Positions 4,605 through 11,191 of a stretch of DNA of 11,688 nucleotides are shown here, in pieces. The DNA is from Candidatus Nomurabacteria bacterium (GTDB taxonomy: Bacteria > Patescibacteriota > Minisyncoccia > Phycocordibacterales > UBA9973): NCBI GenBank assembly GCA_943356395.1, contig CALRFC010000006.1, positions 1 through 11,688 on the forward strand, in the 5' to 3' direction. Every line of letters starts with the position of its first letter. Position 1 is the first letter of the stretch. Position numbers and translations under genes: made by a program. Below the pieces are notes generated by a model. That model searched no databases. It saw only the letters and a list, made by a program, of their open reading frames with translations, and had not been told where the DNA came from.

Positions 4605-7328
4605 ATGGAACGATTGACCGCCGAAAACATGCCGAAATTCTCAACTCCCGACGAAGAGCTGGCTTTTTTGCGCGCGCATATCGCGCGGCGCGAACAGGAA
4701 GAAGGATTGAAAGAAGGCGCGCCGGAAAAAAAAGATATCGCGAGCGAAACGCTGAAATCGTACAAGACGATTCCGCAGAGCGCGGTATTGCCGAAGCCCG
4801 CGCAAGTATCGACGCGCGAAGCCGAAGGATTTACGCTCCGTCTCGCGCCGGAATCGCACGATGCGAAAATGGAAGAGCTTCTCGGAATCCTGCTTTCGCG
4901 CGGCGTGAAGGCGGCGCTCGAGATGGCGGCGGCGTTCAAGAATCCGCATCTCGATGACGATTTCCACCGCTTTCTCGTCCAGTATCTGGTCTCGGTGCAT
5001 AAGATTCCGGGGTTGAAAGACGGCACGCCGGTCATGAAAGGGCTCGACATGCGGCTCTTTGAAGTTACGCTTCCGCCGTCGGACAATCCGGAAGCCGCTT
5101 CGTACAAATCACAGGTCGGCGCGATGGAGCAATTCTATGCCGGCATGCTTTCGATCGCGCGCGGCCAGTTGAACGACAACCGTGACTATTTCACGCTCGA
5201 GATCGGGCTCTCCGACAACACCGACGAAGTCGTCGTCTATTCGTCCGTGCCGTCGCGTTTCGGCGATCTTTTCGAGAAGCAGATCCTCGCTTTCTATCAG
5301 AACGCAAAAGTCCGCGAGATCACCGACGACTACAACATCTTTTCGCCGGAATCCGTCGCCGTCGGGAGCGTTGCGATGCTCTCCGATCCGGAAGTCTTTC
5401 CGATAAAGACGCACGAATCGATCGATCTTGATCCGATGGATTCCATCTTGAATGTCTTTTCCAAACTGAAGCGCCAAGGCGAAGGCGCGGCGTTCCAGCT
5501 CTTGATCGCGCCCGCCGGCGACACCTACATCAAGCGTTTCAACGCCGTCTTGAAAGATGTGAAAGACGGAATGAAAGTCAAAGACGCGAACGAGTCGCAC
5601 AAATGGGGCAAGGCCGTTTTTCGCGAGATGAAAGGATTTTGGAACGCTTCGAAGAAAAAAGACGACGAGAAAAAAGACATCGATGACAACGCCGTTTCGC
5701 GCATCACGGAAAAAGTGAAGTCGACGATCGTGTCCGCGAGCATCCGTCTCGTTGCCGCCGCGGAAACCAAAGACCGCGCGGAAAATATCCTGCATGAGAT
5801 GGAATCGAGCTTCAACCAATTCACCGAGACCAACAGCAATGGATTCATTTTCGAGCACGCCAAGGATCCGCGCGCGATCCTCCACGCTTTCTCGTATCGC
5901 ATATTTCCGGACGATCACATTTTGCCGCTTTCCCTGCGCGAGCTTTCGACCGTCTTCCATTTCCCGTCCGGCGTCGGCAATCCGCAATTGAAAGAAGCCA
6001 AGGCCGGCGTTGCGCCCGCGCCGCTCGATATGGGAGACGACGGCATACTCATCGGCTACAACAATTATCGCGGCGTCAATACCGCGGTGCATCTCAAACA
6101 GGAAGACCGCATGCGGCATTTCTATGTCGTCGGCCAGACCGGAACGGGAAAGACCGGAATCTTGAAATCCATGATCGCGCAGGATATTGCAAACGGCGAA
6201 GGATGCTGTTTCATCGATCCGCACGGCACGGACATTCAAGATATTCTTTCGTACATTCCTCCCGAACGCGCGGACGATGTCATTTATTTCGATCCGGCGT
6301 ATACGGCGCGCCCGATGGGCCTCAACATGCTCGAATTCGATCCGCGTTTTCCCGAACAGAAAACGATGGTCATCGACACGCTCCTTCTCATCTTCAATCA
6401 GCTCTTCGACATGAAGACCGCCGGCGGCCCGATGTTCGAGCAGTATTTCAAGAATTCCGCGCTCCTCGTGATGGAGCATCCGGAGAGCGGCAACACGCTC
6501 CTTGAGATCACGCGCGTCTTGATGGACAAGAGTTTCCGCGAAATGAAGCTCTCGCACTGCCAGAATCCGATCGTCGCGCAATTCTGGAAGGCGGCCGAAG
6601 CGTCGAAAGGCGATCAGGGGCTCGAGAATTTCGTTCCGTACATCAGCTCGAAATTCGATACATTCATTTCCAACGAATTCATGCGGCCGGTCGTGCTCCA
6701 GCCGCGCTCGGTGCTCAATTTCCGCGACATCATGGACAACAAGAAGATCTTGCTCGTCAATCTCTCCAAAGGCCGGCTCGGGGAGCTCAACGCGAATCTG
6801 ATCGGCATGCTCGTCGTCATGAAATTCCAGATGGCTGCGCTCTCACGCGTGGATTCGTATGGAGCGAAGCTTTCCGATTTCTTCATGTATATCGATGAAT
6901 TCCAGAATGTCACGACGCCGGCGATCGCATCGATTCTCTCGGAAGCCCGCAAATATCGCTTGTCATTGAACATGGCGCACCAGTATATCGCCCAGCTCGA
7001 CGAACAGATCAAGAATGCGGTTTTCGGCAATGTGGGCTCGATGGCGGTCTTCCGCGTTTCGCCCGAAGACGCGAATTATCTCGAGCAGAAATTCAAGCCG
7101 ACATTTTCCGCCGCCGACATCACGCGCCTCGACAATCGCAATGCGTATGTCTCGATGATCATCAACGGCGCGCCGTCACCGAGGCCTTTCAATATAACGA
7201 CGGCCGATCTGCCGAAAGGGAATCCGGAAATCGTTCCGAAACTAAAAGAGCTCTCGTATCTCACCTATGGCCGCGATCGTGCGGATGTCGAAGCGGAAAT
7301 TTTCGGGAGATACAAGCAGTCGCAATGA
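4605..7328 (+). CDS. VirD4/TraG-type conjugative ATPase
   Basis: A 907-residue protein. Residues 1-75 are charged and probably disordered. About 75-480 form a large domain seen in CPR-type homologues, including PRFGDLFEKQILAFYQNAKVRE-like segments and a Lys/Asp-rich loop near 350-370. The C-terminal ATPase carries Walker A GQTGTGKT (510-517), a CFIDPHGTDIQDILSYIP segment, 'VIYFDPAYTARPMGLNMLE', Walker B with Asp764-Glu765 (MYIDEFQN), and 'MAHQYIAQL' after it, all typical of VirD4/TraG/TraD coupling proteins and HerA-FtsK relatives. Such ATPases move DNA or protein substrates through type IV secretion or pilus machines. No transmembrane helices are visible, unlike classical VirD4, and no relaxase, VirB4 or pilin gene is nearby. 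Substrate and role are therefore not established; DNA translocation is inferred. Confidence 0.85.
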   Translation: MERLTAENMPKFSTPDEELAFLRAHIARREQEEGLKEGAPEKKDIASETLKSYKTIPQSAVLPKPAQVSTREAEGFTLRLAPESHDAKMEELLGILLSRGVKAALEMAAAFKNPHLDDDFHRFLVQYLVSVHKIPGLKDGTPVMKGLDMRLFEVTLPPSDNPEAASYKSQVGAMEQFYAGMLSIARGQLNDNRDYFTLEIGLSDNTDEVVVYSSVPSRFGDLFEKQILAFYQNAKVREITDDYNIFSPESVAVGSVAMLSDPEVFPIKTHESIDLDPMDSILNVFSKLKRQGEGAAFQLLIAPAGDTYIKRFNAVLKDVKDGMKVKDANESHKWGKAVFREMKGFWNASKKKDDEKKDIDDNAVSRITEKVKSTIVSASIRLVAAAETKDRAENILHEMESSFNQFTETNSNGFIFEHAKDPRAILHAFSYRIFPDDHILPLSLRELSTVFHFPSGVGNPQLKEAKAGVAPAPLDMGDDGILIGYNNYRGVNTAVHLKQEDRMRHFYVVGQTGTGKTGILKSMIAQDIANGEGCCFIDPHGTDIQDILSYIPPERADDVIYFDPAYTARPMGLNMLEFDPRFPEQKTMVIDTLLLIFNQLFDMKTAGGPMFEQYFKNSALLVMEHPESGNTLLEITRVLMDKSFREMKLSHCQNPIVAQFWKAAEASKGDQGLENFVPYISSKFDTFISNEFMRPVVLQPRSVLNFRDIMDNKKILLVNLSKGRLGELNANLIGMLVVMKFQMAALSRVDSYGAKLSDFFMYIDEFQNVTTPAIASILSEARKYRLSLNMAHQYIAQLDEQIKNAVFGNVGSMAVFRVSPEDANYLEQKFKPTFSAADITRLDNRNAYVSMIINGAPSPRPFNITTADLPKGNPEIVPKLKELSYLTYGRDRADVEAEIFGRYKQSQ

Positions 7329-7330
7329 AT

Positions 7331-7454
7331 AGTTAAAAGTCAAAATTTAAAAATCAAATTTCAAAATGGCAATGGAAAAGGTAAAAGTAGGTGGCTTCCG
7401 TATCTTATTTTTTAATTTTTACTTAAACTTTTGACTTTTGATTTTTAACTTTTG
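7331..7454. repeat. AAAAGTC/TTTTGAC inverted arms before ndk
   Basis: After the ATPase gene, a left arm (7331-7368; AGTTAAAAGTCAAAA then AAATC/AAATTTC words) and a right arm (about 7410-7454; TTTTGACTTTTGATTTTT and variants) are complementary and would form a long A/U-rich hairpin with a loop of about 50 nt (7369-7409, including GTAGGTGGCTTCCGTATC). No coding capacity is seen in the 175-nt gap apart from the ndk promoter at its right end. Confidence 0.75.
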
Positions 7455-7469
7455 AATTTGCGCCACGAC

Positions 7470-7497
7470 TTGTTTTTGCTGTTTTTTCTGCTATAGT
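7470..7497 (+). promoter_or_regulatory. ndk promoter
   Basis: TTGTTT (7470-7475), a 16-nt spacer, and TATAGT (7492-7497) preceded by TGC, an extended -10. The ndk ATG follows after 6 nt, so the transcript is predicted to be leaderless. Confidence 0.7.
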
Positions 7498-7503
7498 GGG
7501 CGC

Positions 7504-8019
7504 ATGGAACGCACACTCATCATATTCAAGCCCGACGCCGTTGCGCGCGGGATCGTCGGCGAGATCATGACGCGCTTCGAACGCGCCGGCTTCAAGGTCG
7601 TCGGCATGAAGATGCTCCAGCCAAGCAATGATCATTTCTTCCATCACTACGAAACTATCGGCAAAGTCGTTTCGCGCCGCGGACAGAAAGTGTTCGACAA
7701 CAACCTCGCGCTCATGCAGAAAGGGCCGGTGATTGCCATGGTACTCGAAGGCATCGAAGCGGTCGCCTTGGGGCGCAAAATGGTTGGCGCGACGGAGCCG
7801 AAAGCCGCTCTTCCCGGAACCGTGCGCGGCGATTTCGCGCACATGAGCTTTGGTCATGCGGACAAGGCGGATATAAGCGTGCCGAATATCGTGCATGCGT
7901 CGGGCGATTCAAATGAGGCCAAAGAAGAGATCGCGCATTGGTTTTCCGAAAGCGAGCTTTTTTCCTACGAAACCGTGCACGAAAGATTCACGCAGACGAA
8001 AGACAAGAATTACAAGTAA
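7504..8019 (+). CDS. ndk: Nucleoside diphosphate kinase
   Basis: Transfers the gamma-phosphate of NTPs to NDPs through a phosphohistidine, balancing nucleotide pools in the cytoplasm. The 171-residue product starts MERTLIIFKPDAVARGIVGEI (ATP-site Lys9) and has the active-site block NIVHASGDS with His131. It is longer than the ~143 residues of E. coli Ndk: between the RGDF segment and the active-site block there are about ten extra residues (HMSFGHADKADISVP), plus one in HASGDS and a longer Kpn-loop-side segment (SRRGQKVFDNNLALM). The C-terminal ~20 residues (ERFTQTKDKNYK) also extend it. It is flanked by its own promoter and terminator, so it is a single-gene unit. The fold assignment is firm; the effect of the insertion is unknown. 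Confidence 0.93.
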   Translation: MERTLIIFKPDAVARGIVGEIMTRFERAGFKVVGMKMLQPSNDHFFHHYETIGKVVSRRGQKVFDNNLALMQKGPVIAMVLEGIEAVALGRKMVGATEPKAALPGTVRGDFAHMSFGHADKADISVPNIVHASGDSNEAKEEIAHWFSESELFSYETVHERFTQTKDKNYK

Positions 8020-8021
8020 GA

Positions 8022-8044
8022 AAAATCGCCCTAGGGGCGATTTT
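8022..8044. terminator. Terminator after ndk
   Basis: A 10-bp perfect stem (8022-8031 with 8035-8044) with a TAG loop starts 2 nt after the ndk stop. The A4/T4 outer arms give a U-run on either strand, so it may act in both directions, although no minus-strand gene ends here. Confidence 0.8.
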
Positions 8045-8064
8045 CTTCGATTAATTTGCTTTTT

Positions 8065-8109
8065 CTAGAACCTTGTCACTAGAAACTAGAACCTGTTCTT
8101 CGTCTAGTC
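8065..8109. repeat. CTAGAACC-type words upstream of the ncRNA
   Basis: TCTAGAACC, ACTAGAAACTAGAACC and the inverse-like GTTCTTCGTCTAG lie between the ndk terminator and the ncRNA promoter. They belong to the same family as the 545-586 array. Confidence 0.65.
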
Positions 8110-8137
8110 TTGCTGTGGATACAATATGCGCTATACT
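8110..8137 (+). promoter_or_regulatory. Promoter of the candidate ncRNA
   Basis: TTGCTG (8110-8115), a 16-nt spacer and TATACT (8132-8137). The predicted start, 6-8 nt downstream, is 8143-8145, exactly where the closing stem of the downstream RNA begins. A second TACAAT (8120-8125) lies within the spacer region. Confidence 0.6.
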
Positions 8138-8142
8138 TGGGA

Positions 8143-8326
8143 TAGGGTTATTACGGTACGAAGTACCTAGAACACATTTCATATGGGATCTCGAATGTAG
8201 TTTTACGCCGGTGCGGTCTTCGGACTGCCGACGCGCAAGACTCGGAGAACCCACGTAGCGTTATGCTATGGTACTGTCTGCCTGATAATCCTAAAAAGTT
8301 TCGTCTCGCAAGAGGCGATTTTTTTT
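8143..8326 (+). ncRNA. Candidate structured ncRNA (~185 nt), identity unknown
   Basis: No convincing protein gene lies between ndk and 8458, but the interval has a promoter, a foldable body and an intrinsic terminator. By eye the body folds as: an 11-bp closing stem 8143-8153 with 8283-8293 (two G-U pairs); side hairpins GGTAC-GAA-GTACC (8155-8167) and CGTAGC-GTTAT-GCTATG (8254-8270); a central stem TGGG.TCTC with GAGA.CCCA (8184-8192 with 8245-8253, one A-A mismatch); and an apical hairpin 8206-8233 capped by TTCG. The stems nest without conflict, and the closing stem starts at the predicted transcription start. Size and the plan (closing stem, asymmetric central region with a 3'-side hairpin, apical stem) recall 6S RNA, but I see no sequence signature that proves it. 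SRP RNA, RNase P RNA and tmRNA motifs are absent. Confidence 0.6.
8301..8326 (+). terminator. Rho-independent terminator of the ncRNA
   Basis: A 7-bp stem (8301-8307 with 8312-8318, one G-U pair) capped by a GCAA tetraloop is followed by eight T residues (8319-8326). Strand-specific for the plus strand. Confidence 0.85.
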
Positions 8327-8350
8327 ATGCGCAACACGATGCTAATGAGC

Positions 8351-8427
8351 AAGCTTTTTGCTTCCAGCTGTTTGCTGTTAGCTTGAGAATTCAAAAGCTG
8401 GAAGCAAGAAGCAAAAAGCAGGAAGCT
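8351..8427. repeat. AGCTTTTTGCTTCC inverted arms, left flank of 8458 gene
   Basis: A left arm of GCTT/GCTG words (8351-8384) faces a right arm of AAGC words (8394-8427); TTGCTTCCAGCT (8358-8369) is the exact reverse complement of 8396-8407. The 8331-8457 gap holds nothing else besides the promoter at its right end. Confidence 0.8.
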
Positions 8428-8440
8428 TTCCGCTTTCTCG

Positions 8441-8449
8441 TGTTACAAT
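8441..8449 (+). promoter_or_regulatory. Extended -10 promoter of the 8458 gene
   Basis: TGT then TACAAT (8444-8449) form an extended -10. The ATG at 8458 follows after 8 nt, leaving a predicted leader of at most 1-2 nt. Confidence 0.55.
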
Positions 8450-8457
8450 TAATAAAT

Positions 8458-8841
8458 ATGAAATCAAGAAAGCTGGCGGCATTTCTAATAATCTTCATCT
8501 TCATCCTCAATCTGCTCGCCGGAAAATTTTTCTGGTATTACAGCGTCTGGTGGTTCGACATGCCAATGCACTTTTTGGGCGGGCTCTGGCTCGGGCTCGT
8601 CGGAACCGTCATTTTTTCCAATCCGCGCTTTCAAAGCATCCGGCACAAGATTCTTCTCACATTACTCTTCGTTTTTGTCGCCGGACTCTTCTGGGAACTC
8701 TTCGAATACGCAACCGATGCGTGGACGGGGGCTCACGGCTTCATCCCGCTCGATTCTTTGAGCGATATGTTTTTTGATATGGCCGGAGGAATGACAGCGA
8801 TCGTGTTTGTTCGCCAGGCGCGACACGATTCCACTGGCTAG
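8458..8841 (+). CDS. Small membrane protein, DUF2238/YjdF-like
   Basis: A 127-residue integral membrane protein of unknown function with about four hydrophobic segments (roughly residues 7-26, 38-53, 65-83, 101-119). Conserved-looking polar residues are embedded in or near membrane: DMPMHFLGG (Asp34, His38), FWELFEY (Glu80, Glu83) and PLDSLSDMFFDMAGG (Asp99, Asp103, Asp107). The spacing His...Glu...Glu...Asp-x3-Asp resembles the DUF2238/YjdF and VanZ-like families, but this match is from memory of motifs and only tentative. ATG 8458 is chosen because an extended -10 lies just upstream; a longer in-frame extension to 8263 runs through the ncRNA terminator and repeat arms and has no coding character. 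Both flanks carry the same AGCTTTTTGC word family. Confidence 0.8.
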   Translation: MKSRKLAAFLIIFIFILNLLAGKFFWYYSVWWFDMPMHFLGGLWLGLVGTVIFSNPRFQSIRHKILLTLLFVFVAGLFWELFEYATDAWTGAHGFIPLDSLSDMFFDMAGGMTAIVFVRQARHDSTG

Positions 8842-8842
8842 T

Positions 8843-8921
8843 GCTTTCAGCTTTTTGCTTCCTGCTTTTAGCTTTTTAAACCAGAAGCTAACAGCAAAAA
8901 GCATACAGCTAAAAGCTTTTT
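8843..8921. repeat. AGCTTTTTGCTTCC inverted arms, right flank of 8458 gene
   Basis: A left arm of GCTTTTTGCTTCCTGC words (8843-8877) and a right arm of AAGC/CAGCAAAAAGC words (8883-8921) form an imperfect hairpin ending in T5. It uses the same words as 8351-8427 on the other side of the gene. It may double as a terminator. Confidence 0.8.
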
Positions 8922-8940
8922 CATGTTCCATGTTTTGTGA

Positions 8941-8969
8941 TTTAGACACCAATACTTCTGTGGTACAAT
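8941..8969 (+). promoter_or_regulatory. Promoter of the beta-CASP nuclease gene
   Basis: TTTAGA (8941-8946), a 17-nt spacer and TACAAT (8964-8969) preceded by TGG (extended -10, in the TGTGGTACAAT block). ATG 8977 follows after 7 nt, so the transcript is predicted to be leaderless. Confidence 0.7.
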
Positions 8970-8976
8970 ACTCACC

Positions 8977-10350
8977 ATGAATGAACCTCACGGTGGCAAA
9001 CAGCTCAAAGTCACTTTCTGCTCCGGCGCGGGCTCCGTCACCGGCGCGAATTTTTTGCTCGAAGGCGAAGGCAAGAAATTTCTCATCGACTGCGGGCTCG
9101 AACAAGGCACGAAGCTCGCCGACGATACCAACTGGGAGCCGTTCGCGTACGATCCGAAAACGATCGACATCCTTTTTATAACGCATGCGCATATCGATCA
9201 TGTCGGGCGCATCCCGAAGCTCTTTCACGACGGCTTCCGCGGCAGGATCATTTCCACCAAAGCCACGAAAGACTTGGCGCTTCCCATGCTCATGGATACC
9301 GTCAATATTTTGGGGCGCGACAGCAATTTGAAGGATTTTTACAATGAAAAGGCCATATTGGAGATATTAGGGCACTGGGAGGGCTTCGATTATCACCAGA
9401 AGATAAATATAGACCACGGTTTTCAGATGCATTATAAAGACGCCGGACACATTTTGGGCTCCGGCATGCTGGAAATCCTTTACAACGGCAAGCGGATAAT
9501 TTTTACCGGTGACTTGGGCAACTCTCCCTCGCCGCTTCTCCGCGATACGGAGTCGATCGAAGGCGCGCACTATTTGATCATGGAATCCGTCTACGGCGAC
9601 CGCAATCATGAATCGCGCAACGAGCGAAAAAAGATGCTCGAGCATGTGATCGAAGACAATTACAATCGCAAGGGTTCGCTCATCATTCCGACATTCTCGC
9701 TCGAGCGCTCGCAGGAGCTTTTGTACGAGATGAATTCTCTAGTGGAAGGAAAGCGCATTCCCGTCATGCCGGTTTTCTTGGATTCTCCGCTCGCCATCCG
9801 GCTCACTACCGTCTATCATCAATACCGCGATCTTTTCAACGACGAAGCGAAAGCGCTCATCAAAGGCGGCGACGACATCTTCATGTTTCCGGGATTGAAA
9901 CCGACGCTCGAGACCGAAGATTCGAAACTCATTCTGAAAAGCTCCGATCCGAAAATAATTCTTGCGGGGAGCGGCATGAGCAACGGCGGACGCATCATCC
10001 ATCATGAAAAGAATTATCTGCCGAACAAGAACAACACGATTCTCCTGATCGGCTATCAGTCGATGGGAACGCTCGGGCGCGCGATCGAAGAAGGCGCGAA
10101 AAAAGTGCACATCTTTGGCGAAGAAGTCGCAGTGAACGCCCGCTTGGAAAAGATCAGCGGATATTCCGGACACAAGGATTCCGATCACTTGGTCGATTTC
10201 GTCGAGCAGGCGGCGAATTCTTTGGAGAAAGTTTTTGTCGTCATGGGCGAACCGAAATCATCGCTCTTTCTCGCTCAGCGCCTGCGCGACAACCTCGGCA
10301 TCCACGCCGTCGTGCCGACAAAGAACGAGAGCGTGGTGTTGGATTGTTGA
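8977..10350 (+). CDS. Beta-CASP metallo-beta-lactamase RNase
   Basis: A 457-residue member of the RNA-processing metallo-beta-lactamase/beta-CASP group (CPSF-73-like, often listed as 'MBL fold metallo-hydrolase, RNA specificity domain'). Zinc ligands are visible: THAHIDH (His70, His72, Asp74, His75), AGHILGSG (His158), FTGDLG (Asp179) and the C-terminal SGHKD (His399). The beta-CASP cap lies between about 200 and 390, with FLDSPLA (Asp269) and GSGMSNGGRIIHH (331-343). The RNA-specificity segment ends at about 425. No KH domain precedes it, unlike archaeal aCPSF1, and it lacks the C-terminal extension of RNase J. Endo- and/or exoribonuclease action on cellular RNA is expected for the family; the specific substrate is unknown. 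It has its own promoter and is followed by inverted-word DNA. Confidence 0.9.
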   Translation: MNEPHGGKQLKVTFCSGAGSVTGANFLLEGEGKKFLIDCGLEQGTKLADDTNWEPFAYDPKTIDILFITHAHIDHVGRIPKLFHDGFRGRIISTKATKDLALPMLMDTVNILGRDSNLKDFYNEKAILEILGHWEGFDYHQKINIDHGFQMHYKDAGHILGSGMLEILYNGKRIIFTGDLGNSPSPLLRDTESIEGAHYLIMESVYGDRNHESRNERKKMLEHVIEDNYNRKGSLIIPTFSLERSQELLYEMNSLVEGKRIPVMPVFLDSPLAIRLTTVYHQYRDLFNDEAKALIKGGDDIFMFPGLKPTLETEDSKLILKSSDPKIILAGSGMSNGGRIIHHEKNYLPNKNNTILLIGYQSMGTLGRAIEEGAKKVHIFGEEVAVNARLEKISGYSGHKDSDHLVDFVEQAANSLEKVFVVMGEPKSSLFLAQRLRDNLGIHAVVPTKNESVVLDC

Positions 10351-10368
10351 TCTTAAATCATACCAACA

Positions 10369-10495
10369 TACGAATGATCCGAATACTACGAATCGCTACG
10401 AATTTTCTCTATTCGCATCCATTCGTTTCATTTGTATTATTCGTAGATTCGTATGTCATACTAGAACCTAGCAACTAAAACCTAAAACCTCACTC
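10369..10495. repeat. ATTCGTA inverted arms plus CTAGAACC words
   Basis: A left arm rich in TACGAAT words (CATACGAATGATCCG, 10369-10402) is complementary to a right arm rich in ATTCGTA words (10411-10456), giving a long imperfect hairpin that ends in CATACGAAT/ATTCGTATG. The tail (10460-10495) switches to CTAGAACC/CTAAAACC words and runs up to the next ATG. No clear promoter is seen; a weak CATACT (10457-10462) is possible. Confidence 0.8.
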
Positions 10496-11119
10496 ATGGA
10501 ATACCTCTGCTACAACGGCCCGATCGGCAACGGCGACAAGCACAACCATCTGAAACTGAAGATCGGCGTTTCCGGCGCGGCCGAAACCGGCCATTGCGGG
10601 ATCGACGCGCTCGACAAAGCCAAAGAGCTCGGACGCGAAATCGTGCGCCAAGGCGGCATGCTTTTGACGGGCGCGACGACCGGTTTTCCGCTCTGGAGCG
10701 CGATGGGAGCCAAAGAAGAAAAAGGAGTTTCCATCGGGCTTTCGCCCGCATCTTCCGAACGCGAGCATGTCGAGACATATCGTCTTCCTGTTGATTACAT
10801 GGACTTGATCATCTACACCGGCTTCGGCTTTCCCGGCAGGGATCTTTTGCTCACGCGCTCGTGTGACGCCATCGTGATCGGCTGCGGGCGCATCGGCACG
10901 ATCCATGAATTCACGATCGCGTTTGAAGACAATAAGCCGATCGGCATCTTGGAAGGATCGTGGACGATGGACGAGACGATCAAAGAAATCATCGAGCGCG
11001 GTTATCGTCCGAACGAAAAAATCGTCTTCGACGCCGACCCGAAACGCCTGATCGAAAAAGTCTTGAAGCTCGTCGAAGCGGACAAGGTGAAGGAATTCAG
11101 ATTGGGGAAGAATGAATAG
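10496..11119 (+). CDS. SLOG/LOG-family nucleotide-binding protein
   Basis: A 207-residue Rossmann-like protein of the SLOG superfamily (often annotated 'LOG family' or 'lysine decarboxylase-like'). Signature elements in order: KIGVSGAAE (22-30), GGMLLTGATTGFP (53-65), SIGLSPASSEREH (79-91), YMDLIIYTGFGFPGRDLLLTRSCDAIVIG (101-129) and GCGRIGTIHEFTIAFE (129-144), which corresponds to the PGGxGTxxE loop of cytokinin-riboside phosphoribohydrolases with Gly134-Thr135 and Glu138 retained. Related proteins bind or cleave nucleotides or bind nucleotide-like ligands; the first PGG is changed to GCGR, so LOG-type hydrolase activity cannot be assumed. ATG 10496 follows repeat words and has no Shine-Dalgarno. 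Same-family ATTCGTA words lie on both flanks. It ends 33 nt before a strong terminator. Confidence 0.85.
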   Translation: MEYLCYNGPIGNGDKHNHLKLKIGVSGAAETGHCGIDALDKAKELGREIVRQGGMLLTGATTGFPLWSAMGAKEEKGVSIGLSPASSEREHVETYRLPVDYMDLIIYTGFGFPGRDLLLTRSCDAIVIGCGRIGTIHEFTIAFEDNKPIGILEGSWTMDETIKEIIERGYRPNEKIVFDADPKRLIEKVLKLVEADKVKEFRLGKNE

Positions 11120-11152
11120 AAGATAAATCATAAAACATAGATCATAAAACAT
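11120..11152. repeat. CATAAAACATA words after the LOG-family gene
   Basis: Near-tandem ATAAATCATAAAACATAGATC and CATAAAACATA words fill the gap from the stop codon to the terminator. Confidence 0.55.
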
Positions 11153-11191
11153 AAAAACAGAGCGCCCCGCGAAGCGGGGCGCTCTGTTTTT
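11153..11191. terminator. Strong bidirectional terminator
   Basis: A perfect 18-bp stem (11153-11170 with 11174-11191) with a GAA loop, GC-rich core and A5/T5 ends. It stands between two convergent genes (10496-11119 plus, rplT minus) and can serve both. Confidence 0.92.

Noticed and set aside
5109..6581. Long minus-strand ORF opposite the ATPase gene
   Set aside because: It mirrors the codon bias of the plus-strand gene, which has clear Walker motifs, and has no protein-family features.
8189..8200. tRNA or tmRNA T-loop (TCTCGAATG)
   Set aside because: No acceptor stem, CCA end or D- and anticodon-arm partners could be placed around it.
8073..8258. Small ORFs on both strands over the ncRNA
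   Set aside because: About 61-67 residues, no family resemblance, no initiation signal, and they overlap the well-folded RNA and its promoter.
8263..8457. N-terminal extension of the DUF2238-like gene
   Set aside because: The frame runs through the ncRNA terminator, a T8 run and palindromic repeat arms, and lacks protein-like composition.
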